DNA from: Nostoc sp. FACHB-892 | GTDB lineage: Bacteria; Cyanobacteriota; Cyanobacteriia; Cyanobacteriales; Nostocaceae | NCBI RefSeq assembly: GCF_014698795.1 | Contig: NZ_JACJTR010000014.1 | Span: 1-64,000, forward strand | DNA length: 64,000 nucleotides | Direction of reading: 5' to 3' | Part shown: positions 8,158 through 17,054 of the stretch, piece after piece | How positions within the stretch are numbered: position 1 is the stretch's first letter | How the letters are laid out: the number at the start of each line of letters is the position of its first letter | Made by a program: the position numbers and the translations under genes | Notes under the pieces: generated by a model | Seen by the model: only the letters and a program-made list of their open reading frames with translations | Databases searched by the model: none | What the model was told of the DNA's origin: nothing

Positions 8158-9052
8158 TTGCCTCTACCTACCTGTGATTGTGTATTAACTATTTAGTGAG
8201 CAATGGCACGAATTCATACCTGTGCCAGAACGTGCTAATTTTAGGAATCCAAAAGACATTCTAAAAAAGCGCTCAAGTCCATAAATTGCGATTAAATTGT
8301 AATCGCCTCAAATTCAAGTTCTGACTCGCTGGGGATTGTGCTATTTCTATGGAACTTTGGGACATTACTGGTAGGCTCAAACCTAAGAATAGCAACAGCC
8401 CGGCACTAATAATCATTGGTAAGCGCATACAAATCCATCAATAATTCAATTTGACAATATATAAAATCATAAGTATATTTAATAATTCTTTTGCTTAAAT
8501 TTAGTTTATCTTGAAATTAAAAATACTAAGTTAAGTTTTTTAGGGCTATGGGACTGTAAAAAACTGATGTTATGGCGTTTGCTGGTCTAGTGAGGTACAG
8601 TTAATAAATTAAGTAGTGCATTGCATTTTATCCAATAGAAATTTTGTACAGTGACTTTTTATTTGTCGCTGTGCCAAATTAATGTCATTGAGGATATAAA
8701 GCTTCCACTCAAAGAGCATTAAGTGTAAAAGTAGCATAGGGAACTTACAAGCTATATCAACACCAATAGTTGCCAGGCTAAAGTGGGTAAGGGTTTAACT
8801 TGATGACACGAATTTGTCTCAACGTCATTTGAAGGATTAGGCGATCGCAGAGTATTTAACGAAGGTACACAGAGGGGGAAGGGGAAAAGATTTAAAATCC
8901 CTTACCCTTTTCCCAGCCTCACCCAACATTTACTGCATATCCACTTCTGGTATTGTCGCTGATCGAGAAATGTCACGTATTGGCTTATACTTTGATGTGC
9001 GATCGCATCACATCGCCCTTGCGGGAGATTGATGAGGTGGCACTTATCCTGA
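8158..9052. other. long intergenic region, no gene seen
   Basis: About 900 AT-rich bases upstream of the nuclease gene. No reading frame is convincing. The only structure I see is an 8-bp stem GGGAAAAG / CTTTTCCC (8882-8889 with 8907-8914), plus isolated GCGATCGC sites. The nuclease promoter should lie in its first part, but no boxes stand out. Confidence 0.5.
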
Positions 9053-9598
9053 TCAGTTTAAATCTGTTTTCAGTAATCCATATAAATAATCATCAATCAA
9101 CTTGCCGTCACGGTATAAGTGCTGACGTTGAATGCCTTCTAGCTTAAAGCCATTCTTCTCTAGAACTCGACGCGATCCCCAATTAAACTCAAATACTCGT
9201 GTCCAAAGACGAAGTAAACCGAGTTCTATGAAAGCATAGTGGAGGAAAACCTGAACGGTTTGTGTCATGATTCCCTGTCCCCAATACGAGGAGGCAAGCC
9301 AGTAACCAAGCTCGGCAACATGAGGATGTCTCTCATCAATCTCACCAATACCGATTGAGCCAATCAATTGCCCTTGTGGATTGCGGATTGCTAATAGATG
9401 TGGTTTTCCGTATTGATTAGTGATGTCTGTATGGCGTTGAATCCAATGTAGTGCGTGTTCTCTGGTGTAAGGGTAGGGAATATTTTCAGTTGTTTGGTGA
9501 ATAGTCGGATCGTTGAGATGGTCAACATACGCGATCGCATCTGAGGATTGTAGCTGTGATAACCAAAAACTATTTTTTAGCCGCAGTTCGAGCATCAT
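9053..9598 (-). CDS. GNAT N-acetyltransferase, RimJ/RimL type
   Basis: 181 residues from the ATG at 9598; an upstream TTG at 9607 is less likely. The family transfers acetyl from acetyl-CoA to an amino group, often of ribosomal proteins or small molecules. The order is standard: LRPL-like first strand, LAIRNPQGQLIGSIGIGEID as the central strands, and AELGYWLASSYWGQGIMTQT as the acetyl-CoA loop. RVFEFNWGSRRVLEKNGFKL is the conserved helix that ends the fold. The substrate cannot be told. It stands alone between degraded elements. Confidence 0.85.
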   Translation of the reverse strand: MMLELRLKNSFWLSQLQSSDAIAYVDHLNDPTIHQTTENIPYPYTREHALHWIQRHTDITNQYGKPHLLAIRNPQGQLIGSIGIGEIDERHPHVAELGYWLASSYWGQGIMTQTVQVFLHYAFIELGLLRLWTRVFEFNWGSRRVLEKNGFKLEGIQRQHLYRDGKLIDDYLYGLLKTDLN

Positions 9599-9828
9599 GA
9601 TGTTCAAATGTTTTCTAAGAACTGATTTGTAAAGAAAATCTAAACAGAACTAAATCTGCCTTGACTAAAGTTATAGGCTAAATCGAGTGTAGTGATTTTG
9701 TTGTCGATCAGCTGTCAAAGAGCTATTGAAAATCCGCATTGCAAGGAAGCTTGGTACAAGTGTAAGTTAATTCACCGTAAATGTGTTCAAGGGGCGACAA
9801 GCAATTTAAAGTGCTTGCTGTATAAGCT

Positions 9829-10125
9829 TCATAGCCCTGAAACCTCGCTGTTAAAGTGACCAAAACCTCGTTTTTGAGTGAAATTAACATTGGTGTAAAA
9901 CTGACGAACACCAGGATAAATCTCAATGCCACCTAAAGGCTGAAATTTTTGTCCTTTCTCACAAAAGGTAGTGTCCTTTTTTTGACGAAATACAAAGCTC
10001 TTGTTCTGTTTGTGGAGCCAATGCGCTAGCTCTACGTTGTGAAATTCCCTATCCCCAATAATCACTAATTTGTACTTTTTCAATAATCGGATTACTGAAC
10101 GTAATACTTTTTGCTGCTCGGTCAC
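9829..10125 (-). pseudogene. IS4-like transposase fragment
   Basis: The minus strand reads EQQKVLRSVIRLLKKYKLVI, IGDREFHNVELAHWLHKQ and FRQKKDTTFCEKGQKFQPLG. IGDREFH is the second catalytic Asp region of cyanobacterial IS4-type transposases. A stop codon precedes the first codon used (GTG), so the N-terminal part is missing. The frame leaves the family at about 9840 and ends in SGL. A second frame continues to 9723 without recognisable family sequence. This is a dead internal fragment. Confidence 0.7.
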
Positions 10126-10254
10126 TTATCTGGAATAGTAGGCCATGCGCCAGCTGTTCTGATAATGGTGCAACTCGAAGAGACTCGCACTATAGAACAA
10201 TCGTGTCGATTTTACTAAGTAGCAACATGGATTAGTAGCGATCGCTATTAACCA

Positions 10255-10386
10255 TCATCTGTTAAAAAGTTTGCTATTGCTTCCAGTTTCTTTGCTTGAC
10301 ATTGCTATCCACAATTTATCTCCTTCTAGAGGACGATAAGAAACCATAGCAATATTGATACCATACTTTCTAAGTGCGTATGTCAT
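10255..10386 (-). CDS. 43-residue reading frame, unknown
   Basis: ATG at 10386, product MTYALRKYGINIAMVSYRPL then EGDKLWIAMSSKETGSNSKL and FNR. The upstream codons QQTIELIFGY are also open back to a stop, so this may be the end of a longer decayed gene. Amino-acid composition is protein-like, but I see no ribosome binding site and recognise no family. It lies among remnants, which favours a relic. Confidence 0.25.
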   Translation of the reverse strand: MTYALRKYGINIAMVSYRPLEGDKLWIAMSSKETGSNSKLFNR

Positions 10387-10555
10387 GTAGCCAAATATAA
10401 GCTCAATTGTCTGTTGAAGCTATCCGTCAAAAAAATTTCGATACTAGATTTCTTGCTCTATTGCATAAATATTTTCTCGTGTTTTGTGGTAGTTCAAAAC
10501 ACAAGCTACTCATTTTTGTTTGAAATGTAAACCTCATGAATTAGGAGTACTCACC

Positions 10556-10651
10556 ATGAAAGCGGTTGTTTTTCACGGAATCGGAGATATTCACTTAGAT
10601 AACGTACCAGAACCAAAAATTAAAGAACCAACCGATGCCATTATTCGGTAG
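10556..10651 (+). pseudogene. N-terminal remnant of a zinc-type alcohol dehydrogenase
   Basis: 31 codons, MKAVVFHGIGDIHLDNVPEP then KIKEPTDAIIR, then TAG. This is the standard start of glutathione-independent formaldehyde/alcohol dehydrogenases of the MDR family, which would continue with the CGTDLH zinc site. A good Shine-Dalgarno (TAGGAG, about 10 bases upstream) is preserved. The coding sequence breaks at the dispersed repeat that starts at about 10652. The start looks fresh, so the truncation may be recent. Confidence 0.75.
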
Positions 10652-10654
10652 GTG

Positions 10655-10692
10655 GGCGATGCCTGACGGCAAGCCGCTTTGCGTCTACGCGT
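10655..10692. repeat. dispersed palindromic repeat at truncation point
   Basis: GCGATGCCTGACGGC followed by AAGCCGCTTTGCGTCTACGC, a member of the GCGATGCC-TACGGC family. It lies directly at the break of the alcohol dehydrogenase fragment. Confidence 0.5.
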
Positions 10693-10790
10693 TGTCGTTC
10701 CCTCGACAATTCTTTATTGACATTAGCAAGTTTTCCTACTTGCTGATAGTTTTTAATTATAGGAGGTTGTACAGCACGACTTAAATTTTT

Positions 10791-12077
10791 ATGGAAGAAT
10801 CTTTGCCTATTACTATTTTGATAAGTGTAACGGTTGTAGCTGGTATTGCTGCTCAAGTTTTAGCTGGTTATTTTCACATTCCTAGTATCGTCTTGCTACT
10901 TCTGTTCGGGATTCTTCTGGGGCGAGATGGTTTTGATTTTTTAGATCCATCATTATTGGGTGTTGGTTTAGAAGTTCTGGTTTCGCTGTTAGTAACGGTG
11001 ATTTTATTCGAGGGTGGTTTAAATTTACAGTTAGGAGAGTTAAAAGAAGTTTCTACTAGCCTTCGCAATCTTGTCACTTTGGGAGTACTAATTACCTTAA
11101 CTGGTGCAGCTATTGCAGCACACTGGCTAAGTGAATTTCCTTGGCCAATTGCTTTTCTTTACGCTTCTTTAGTAGTTGTGACAGGGCCAACAGTTATTAA
11201 TCCGCTCCTCAAACAAATTAATGTAGAAAAACAAGTTTCAACACTTTTAGAAGGAGAGGGGGTTTTTATCGATCCAATTGGTGCAATTTTGGCTGTGATT
11301 GTGCTTCATTTTGTGTTGAGTGGAAATGTGGAGCCTCTCATTTTAATTAAGGGTCTAGTTTTGCGTTTGGGTCTAGGCATAATTATTGGTGTAGGCGGAG
11401 GCTGGTTGCTATCCCAACTTCTCAAACAGGATCAATTCTTATCCCAAGAGTTAAAAAATTTAGTTGTTTTAGCTAGTGTCTGGGGTTTATTTAGTTTGGC
11501 ACAGGCGCTACGTGGTGAGTCTGGTCTAGTAGTCGCTGTGGTTATGGGGATATTTTTAAGAGCTAGTAACCTGCCTTCGGAGCTTTTATTGCGTGGGTTT
11601 AATGAACAGTTGAGCATTTTAGCCAATTCGGTTTTGTTCATTCTATTAGCAGCAGACTTATCAATTGCAAGTATTTTCGCTTTGGGTTGGGGTAGTGTTC
11701 TGGCAGTTCTAGTGCTGATGCTGATAATACGTCCTATTAACATTTTAATATCTACCTGGAATCAAGATTTAAACTGGCAACAGCAGTTATTTTTATCTTG
11801 GGTTGCTCCTCGTGGAATTGTAGCTGCTTCTTTAGCTTCATTATTTGCAGTTTCACTTACAAAACAGGGTATTAATGGCGGCGATTCAATTAAAGCCTTG
11901 GTATTTTTAACAATAATGATGACAGTTTTGCTCCAGGGATTGACGGCTGGGTGGGTTGCCAGTTTACTCAATTTACGTTTAATCAGTCAAACTGAGCAGG
12001 AGTGTTTGCAAGCAGCTAATGATATTAATACACAAGAAATTAGAAAAATAAGTAGGATTGATTCAAAGTTAGTTTAA
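10791..12077 (+). CDS. cation:proton antiporter, CPA1/NhaP-like
   Basis: 428 residues, about 12 membrane segments. The family exchanges Na+ or K+ for H+ across the plasma membrane. Recognisable parts are the first helix pair with GYFHIPSIVLLLLFGILLGRD, then VILFEGGLNLQLGELK, then the substrate region VVTGPTVINPLLKQI and EGEGVFIDPIGAILAV. A late helix carries APRGIVAASLASLFAV. The soluble TrkA-N/C regulatory tail found in many relatives is absent, leaving only about 30 residues after the last helix. It starts at ATG 10791 and is followed after 64 bases by a broken hydrolase gene. Confidence 0.85.
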   Translation: MEESLPITILISVTVVAGIAAQVLAGYFHIPSIVLLLLFGILLGRDGFDFLDPSLLGVGLEVLVSLLVTVILFEGGLNLQLGELKEVSTSLRNLVTLGVLITLTGAAIAAHWLSEFPWPIAFLYASLVVVTGPTVINPLLKQINVEKQVSTLLEGEGVFIDPIGAILAVIVLHFVLSGNVEPLILIKGLVLRLGLGIIIGVGGGWLLSQLLKQDQFLSQELKNLVVLASVWGLFSLAQALRGESGLVVAVVMGIFLRASNLPSELLLRGFNEQLSILANSVLFILLAADLSIASIFALGWGSVLAVLVLMLIIRPINILISTWNQDLNWQQQLFLSWVAPRGIVAASLASLFAVSLTKQGINGGDSIKALVFLTIMMTVLLQGLTAGWVASLLNLRLISQTEQECLQAANDINTQEIRKISRIDSKLV

Positions 12078-12141
12078 TCATATTTAGATTAGTTGATGAC
12101 TTTCCACAGGTGTAGCTTTCATTATCAATATTAGTTTAATC

Positions 12142-12599
12142 ATGCCATCTAAAATTTGTAGTCAGCCTTATTTGTTAACTACCCAGTTTTCTAACCCTAA
12201 TTATCCACTTTTAGTATTTCTACCAGGAATGGATGAGACTGGAAAGGAATTGATGTATATTCAAACAGCAGGTTTAGAAGCTGCTTTTGATGTACGTTGC
12301 TTTGTAATTCCTCCTCATGAGCTAACAAGTTGGGATCAAATGACACAAGAAGTAGTATCTTTAACCAAGATAGAACTAGAAAAAGTACCGTGTTCGCCTG
12401 TTTATCTTTGTGGGGAATCATTTGGTGGTTGTTTGGCGCTCAAAATCTTAGAAAAATTTCCTCAACTATTTAACATTTAAATAATATTTTTTCTAATTCT
12501 CAGACAATAACTTTACCTCATAGCGGTCATGCCTGTTTAGTTGAAAGGGATATTAATCTCTATGAAATTTTATTATCCGCTAATTTCATCGTTGCCTAA
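12142..12599 (+). pseudogene. alpha/beta hydrolase with internal deletion
   Basis: The intact-looking first part (12142-12480) codes for 112 residues with LLVFLPGMDETGKEL and the nucleophile elbow CGESFGGCLALK, then ends early in TAA. In a different frame, 12510-12599 codes for TLPHSGHACLVERDINLYEI and LLSANFIVA. That is the C-terminal catalytic His region and tail expected for the same protein. Between them about 130-150 residues are missing, so a deletion has removed the middle and shifted the frame. The protein would lack the acid and His of the triad. Confidence 0.75.
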
Positions 12600-12622
12600 T
12601 ATAGTATTTCAAGTGATATATA

Positions 12623-14263
12623 ATGACTAAAACTATAAAGAAACAAACTGTTTGGCTGAAATTTGCTTTGAGAATTTTTAGTATAGGGTTGCTGCCTACA
12701 TTAACTGCTTATCCCGCTTTAGGTGCAGAGAGGATAAAATTTAATTACGGTATTTTAGAAAGGTCTATCCCAATTAGTTCACTCGAAACCTATGCTAGAA
12801 CAGGCAAAGTAGACGATAATTTAGCTGCATATAGAAAGTATCTAGACAAAAAGCAACTAGCTCAACTGCGGAAAGTCTTACTAACTCGCATTCCCCTAAA
12901 TCAAGTAGAAGTTTCGCAGTTTCTTTATACACCCATTGGCGAACGATTATTAAAAAACTTAGGTAAAGTTATTCAGACAGAATCTAACTTGTCAGGGTTT
13001 TATGCAATTCGTGCAGCATTGATTTTGTCAGCCGCAGATAAAAAAGATTTTACGCTTTTAAATGTATTAAGCAAGTTTCCGGCAAGTGCAATTTCAATTA
13101 ACTTGAACCAGAGTTTGGCAATTGCAGAGTCATTGCAGAATTTAGTCAATCAAACTCAAAATGCAATAGCACTCATTAACCAACAATCCCAACAAGAGGT
13201 AAATACAGTTTCTCCACTTAATACTATTCCATTAATGAACTTAGGACAAAAGGGAAGTTTTGGTTTCTTAAAGCAAACTATCACACTTAATGACCTTTTG
13301 CGTCAGAGGAGATTTCCTGCTGATATTTACCTTCCAATTGCTCAAACTCCTCGTCCGATAATTGTCATTTCGCACGGACTTGGTTCCGACAGAACAAGTT
13401 TCGCGTATTTAGCCGAACATCTGGCTTCTTATGGTTTTGTGGTTGCTGTTCCAGAACATCCCGGCAGTAATTCACAACAAATACAAGCATTATTAGCAGG
13501 TATAGCAAATAGAGTTACCAATCCTAGAGAGCTAATTAACAGACCTTTAGATATTAAGTTTTTACTAGATGAACTCACTCGTTTATCAAAGTCTAATTCA
13601 ACATTTAGGGGACGCTTAAATTTAGAACAAGTTGGTGTAGTTGGGCAATCATTTGGTGGATATACGGCATTAGCATTGGCAGGTGCAAAGATTAATTTTG
13701 AGCAACTGAAAGCCGACTGTCCAGCTTTGGAAAATACGTTAAATGTTTCGCTTCTACTTCAATGTTTGGCAGTCAATTTACCAAACGCTCAATACAACTT
13801 ATCTGACCCCAGGATAAAAGCAGCAATCGCTATTAATCCAGTTAATAGCAGTATTTTTGGAAAAGCTAGTCTCAGCCAAATCAAAATTCCGGTAATGATT
13901 GTATCTGGTAGTTCTGATACTGTTGCTCCAGCTTTAACAGAGCAAATTGAGCCTTTTACTTGGCTAACAACTCAAAATAAATATTTAGCACTTATCAATG
14001 GCGGCACACACTTTTCTACTATTGCAGAATCACCAAATGCCGCCGTACCTGTTCCTACACAGGTAATCGGTTCAAGTCCTGCCTTGGCACGTCGTTATGT
14101 TAAAGCTTTGAGTGTTCCATTTTTTGAAACGTATGTTGCCCAACAGTCAAGTTACCTTCCCTACTTGAGTCCAGATTACGTTAATACAATTAGTCAGCAA
14201 CCACTACCGTTAAGTTTAATAAAATCTTTGACATCTGAACAACTACAAGAAGCGTTCAAATAA
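12623..14263 (+). CDS. DUF1400 / alpha-beta hydrolase, exported
   Basis: 546 residues, a cyanobacterial architecture. A signal peptide covers about 1-35 (FALRIFSIGLLPTLTAYPAL followed by GAERIKFNYG). The DUF1400 domain spans about 35-170, and a PAF-acetylhydrolase/dienelactone-type domain runs from about 225 to the end. The latter has VISHGLGSDRTSFAYLAEHL, the nucleophile elbow VGQSFGGYTALAL, the acid region VSGSSDTVAP and the His in NGGTHFSTIAE. Activity on lipid or ester substrates outside the plasma membrane is expected; the true substrate is unknown. It follows the broken hydrolase by 23 bases and may share a promoter with the antiporter. Confidence 0.85.
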   Translation: MTKTIKKQTVWLKFALRIFSIGLLPTLTAYPALGAERIKFNYGILERSIPISSLETYARTGKVDDNLAAYRKYLDKKQLAQLRKVLLTRIPLNQVEVSQFLYTPIGERLLKNLGKVIQTESNLSGFYAIRAALILSAADKKDFTLLNVLSKFPASAISINLNQSLAIAESLQNLVNQTQNAIALINQQSQQEVNTVSPLNTIPLMNLGQKGSFGFLKQTITLNDLLRQRRFPADIYLPIAQTPRPIIVISHGLGSDRTSFAYLAEHLASYGFVVAVPEHPGSNSQQIQALLAGIANRVTNPRELINRPLDIKFLLDELTRLSKSNSTFRGRLNLEQVGVVGQSFGGYTALALAGAKINFEQLKADCPALENTLNVSLLLQCLAVNLPNAQYNLSDPRIKAAIAINPVNSSIFGKASLSQIKIPVMIVSGSSDTVAPALTEQIEPFTWLTTQNKYLALINGGTHFSTIAESPNAAVPVPTQVIGSSPALARRYVKALSVPFFETYVAQQSSYLPYLSPDYVNTISQQPLPLSLIKSLTSEQLQEAFK

Positions 14264-14354
14264 GGATTTTGAAGCTAGATAAACCTGTAGAGTGATGAAA
14301 TAAACACTAAATATTATTAATTTGGAAAGCAAGGATTAATAATGAGCAATAATT

Positions 14355-15254
14355 ATGAATATAGCAACTCGCAATGAGCCAATTTATGTATTTCGCTTAA
14401 CTCCAGAAATATCACTGATTTGGACTACTTTAGGTTCATTGCTGTTAATATTGGCAGCAGCAGGTGCAAGCTGGTACTATAGCATCATTCATAAACAAGC
14501 AGTAATTTTTAGTGTAGAAAGTGCTGGAGGTGGAGCTTGGCGAGGAATTCTTACTTTTGTGATTTTACTGGCCATTACTTTTGTCACCATTATTGTTCAT
14601 GAATTGGTGCATGGGATAGCGTTTGCTGCCTTTGGTGGTTCGCCACGTTATGGATTTAAATTTAAGTATTTCTTACCCCTTGCTCACGCCACTTCACCAG
14701 GTGACTTGTTTCGCCGGAATGCTTTTATTTTCATTGGTTTAGCACCATTGATAGTCCTTGATGTTGCGTGTTTGTTACTGTTAGCAATTTTTCCCCAAGC
14801 AAGCTGGTTAATTTGGGTAATTGCATTCAATACAAGCGGTGCAATTGGAGATATCTGGATAGCAGTACAATTACTACGTTGTCCGCAGTCAATTCAAGTC
14901 GAAGATAGAGAAGAAGGCATAGCAATTTACGCACCTCCTAGTGTGACTTGCCGAGAACTTCCTTTTGCTATAACTGATAAAACTCGTAAGCGTTCAGGTG
15001 TAAAAGCTTTGTTAAACCTCGCTTTTATGGCTTTGGCGTTGGTGCTGATTTCTAGCTTTTTACTAATACCAGTATTGAAAACCTTAGAAGTTCCTTCATT
15101 TATTATCGGTAATGATTCTTTCTGGATTTTCCGTTGGATAAATAACACAAAAGGATTTAGTATTGAATTTAACTGGATATCTTTTGTGATAGTTATTTTT
15201 ACATTATTGTTACTGAACTTTTTAACTAATATGGTTCGGCAACGTGACATTTAA
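14355..15254 (+). CDS. DUF3267 zincin-like membrane protein
   Basis: 299 residues with about five membrane segments. The second carries HELVHGIAFAAFGGSPRYGF, an HExxH metal site embedded in the membrane as in site-2-type and DUF3267 putative zinc peptidases. A third ligand may be the His of PLAHATSPGD. No peptidase substrate can be inferred. ATG 14355 is preceded by a second ATG (14342) in another frame. It converges with the ZIP-like gene, with only 3 bases between the stops. Confidence 0.75.
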   Translation: MNIATRNEPIYVFRLTPEISLIWTTLGSLLLILAAAGASWYYSIIHKQAVIFSVESAGGGAWRGILTFVILLAITFVTIIVHELVHGIAFAAFGGSPRYGFKFKYFLPLAHATSPGDLFRRNAFIFIGLAPLIVLDVACLLLLAIFPQASWLIWVIAFNTSGAIGDIWIAVQLLRCPQSIQVEDREEGIAIYAPPSVTCRELPFAITDKTRKRSGVKALLNLAFMALALVLISSFLLIPVLKTLEVPSFIIGNDSFWIFRWINNTKGFSIEFNWISFVIVIFTLLLLNFLTNMVRQRDI

Positions 15255-15257
15255 TAA

Positions 15258-15983
15258 TTAAAGAGCCAATAAAAGAATTGCATAGCCGAACGTACCTAAT
15301 GCAAACGCCCAAAAGCGGCTTTCTCGCTCTTCTGGTAGTTCTTCTTTAAGGACATTGAGTACAATACCTCCCGATAAAAAGGCGAAGAGAACCGCAACAG
15401 CCGCCTGATGAATTACCGTGCCAATGCCAATTACCCAACCAACAATGATCGCAGCTACTAACAACCATCGCCCAATCTGATCATATATTTGTTTGTGGTT
15501 TTCGCGTAAACCATTATCGTTGACTACAAAATGTAGTGCCATCGCAAAAAAATAGAACAATAAACTCTTTATACTTGATTCTTCTCGGTGTACTAACAAG
15601 TAGCCAATTAAGGCGTTATAAACAGCAAAAGAAGCAATATGTATCCAAAAAACGTCTAAAGCAGTAACATCTCCCTTCCCTGCTTTTTGATTGCGTTGAC
15701 GCGAATTGTTTGCAAATCGTTCTAAGCCATAAAACACTGCTAAACCTAAAAGTGCCACCAAATAAACGTGATGCTCTAAAAAAGCAAGTCCAATATTTAA
15801 ACTGCTTTGGAGTGTTATTTGGGCTTTACTCAGTTCTGGCAAAATATGGACGAACACATAAGCGACAGATACCCCACTGCCAAATGAGAGCCAACGACTA
15901 CGCGGTTTAGCTCTCATAAATTGTAGTTTACCTGAAAACAAATGTATGATGGCTAAGGCGATCGCACATATTGCAGTGATCAT
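15258..15983 (-). CDS. ZIP-like membrane protein
   Basis: 241 residues with about seven membrane segments. SVAYVFVHILPELSKAQ in helix 2 resembles the metal-binding helix of ZIP transporters. FLSGGIVLNVLKEELPEERE near the end matches the ZIP C-terminal helix, and a hydrophilic loop lies between. The role in metal transport is inferred from these motifs and is not certain, since several ZIP His residues are absent. It follows the flavin oxidoreductase gene by 8 bases and is probably co-transcribed with it. Confidence 0.6.
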   Translation of the reverse strand: MITAICAIALAIIHLFSGKLQFMRAKPRSRWLSFGSGVSVAYVFVHILPELSKAQITLQSSLNIGLAFLEHHVYLVALLGLAVFYGLERFANNSRQRNQKAGKGDVTALDVFWIHIASFAVYNALIGYLLVHREESSIKSLLFYFFAMALHFVVNDNGLRENHKQIYDQIGRWLLVAAIIVGWVIGIGTVIHQAAVAVLFAFLSGGIVLNVLKEELPEERESRFWAFALGTFGYAILLLAL

Positions 15984-15991
15984 GCTTTTTA

Positions 15992-16954
15992 CTATACCAA
16001 AGCCGGAATAACTTTCTCACCAAACACTTCGATAAATTGCTGCTGTTCCCGGTTAACGTTGTGCAAAATTAGTTCATCAAATCCCAATTCAATATCTTTT
16101 TTTAACCATTCGATGTGTTGTTGAGGATCTGCTGAAATACGAACGTGTTCATATAACTCTTTCGGCTGAACAAACTCCCCAACTGCATCAAACTGTCCTG
16201 GCGATCGCAGTTCTGTCATCACGATATTCTTAAAGATATTATTGCGCCATTGCTGATGAGCTTCTTGGAGTGCTGTTTGCTCGTCACGCTCATAGGAAAG
16301 CTGCACTTTCAATATCATTGGCTTGCCTTCCCCTCCGCCTCTACGGAAAGCATCTACAACCTTTTTTAACTTCTCTGGAGAACGCGAAGTTGTAATCAAT
16401 CCGTCTGCCCAACTGCCCAACCATTCTGCGGTTTCAACGGTAACAGCAGCGCCAATAATTAAAGGTAGTATTTGGGGACGTGTATAAAGCTTTGCTTCTT
16501 CAACACAGATTAGACCATGATGGGTAACAGTTTCTCCTGCCCAAAGTGCGCGGATAACATCAACACATTCTTTGAGACGAGCATTGCGATCGCTTTTTAC
16601 GGGCCAGTGTTCTCCAGTAATATATTCGTTAAGTGCTTGACCGCTACCGACAGTCAGCCAAAAGCGTTGGGGAAACATTTCTGCTAAAGTTGCCGCAGCT
16701 TGGGCAATTATCGCCGGATGATACCGTTGTCCGGGAGCGCAGACAACCCGATAGGAAAGTGTTGGAGTTGCTTGCATTGCTGCACCCAACCAAGACCAAG
16801 CGAAACCACTTTGCCCTTGATTTTCACTCCAAGGGTGAAAATGGTCAGAAGAGAGAGCATGAGTAAAACCTGCCTGTTCTGCCATTTGCGCGTATTTTAG
16901 CAGTTCGCTCGGTTTAAATTGCTCATGAGAAGCGTGATATCCAATGTTTGCCAT
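15992..16954 (-). CDS. LLM-class flavin oxidoreductase, non-F420 type
   Basis: 320 residues, luciferase-like TIM barrel closest to the group annotated as probable non-F420 flavinoid oxidoreductases (TIGR03885). Visible marks are IGYHASHEQFKPSELLKYAQ at the start, ALSSDHFHPWSENQGQSGFA around the active site, CAPGQRYHPAIIAQAAATLA, and LTVGSGQALNEYITGEHWP for flavin binding. The substrate is unknown. The gene lies 100 bases after the GH13 gene and 8 bases before the ZIP-like gene, so the three probably form one transcript. Confidence 0.85.
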   Translation of the reverse strand: MANIGYHASHEQFKPSELLKYAQMAEQAGFTHALSSDHFHPWSENQGQSGFAWSWLGAAMQATPTLSYRVVCAPGQRYHPAIIAQAAATLAEMFPQRFWLTVGSGQALNEYITGEHWPVKSDRNARLKECVDVIRALWAGETVTHHGLICVEEAKLYTRPQILPLIIGAAVTVETAEWLGSWADGLITTSRSPEKLKKVVDAFRRGGGEGKPMILKVQLSYERDEQTALQEAHQQWRNNIFKNIVMTELRSPGQFDAVGEFVQPKELYEHVRISADPQQHIEWLKKDIELGFDELILHNVNREQQQFIEVFGEKVIPALV

Positions 16955-17054
16955 AAGGATAATATCAATTCGTAATTAAGAAAATCAGATTCAGTCTGGT
17001 TTTTCGAGGTTGGGTCTGTTGCTTGATTTTGAAGAATTGGTATAAGCTGTTGAA

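Noticed and set aside
8882..8914. GGGAAAAG/CTTTTCCC stem as a small RNA or riboswitch
   Set aside because: Only 8 bp with no adjacent conserved structure or T-run; insufficient for an RNA call.
9723..9932. 69-codon minus-strand frame continuing the IS4-like fragment
   Set aside because: The first half overlaps the true transposase frame out of phase, and the second half matches nothing I recognise.
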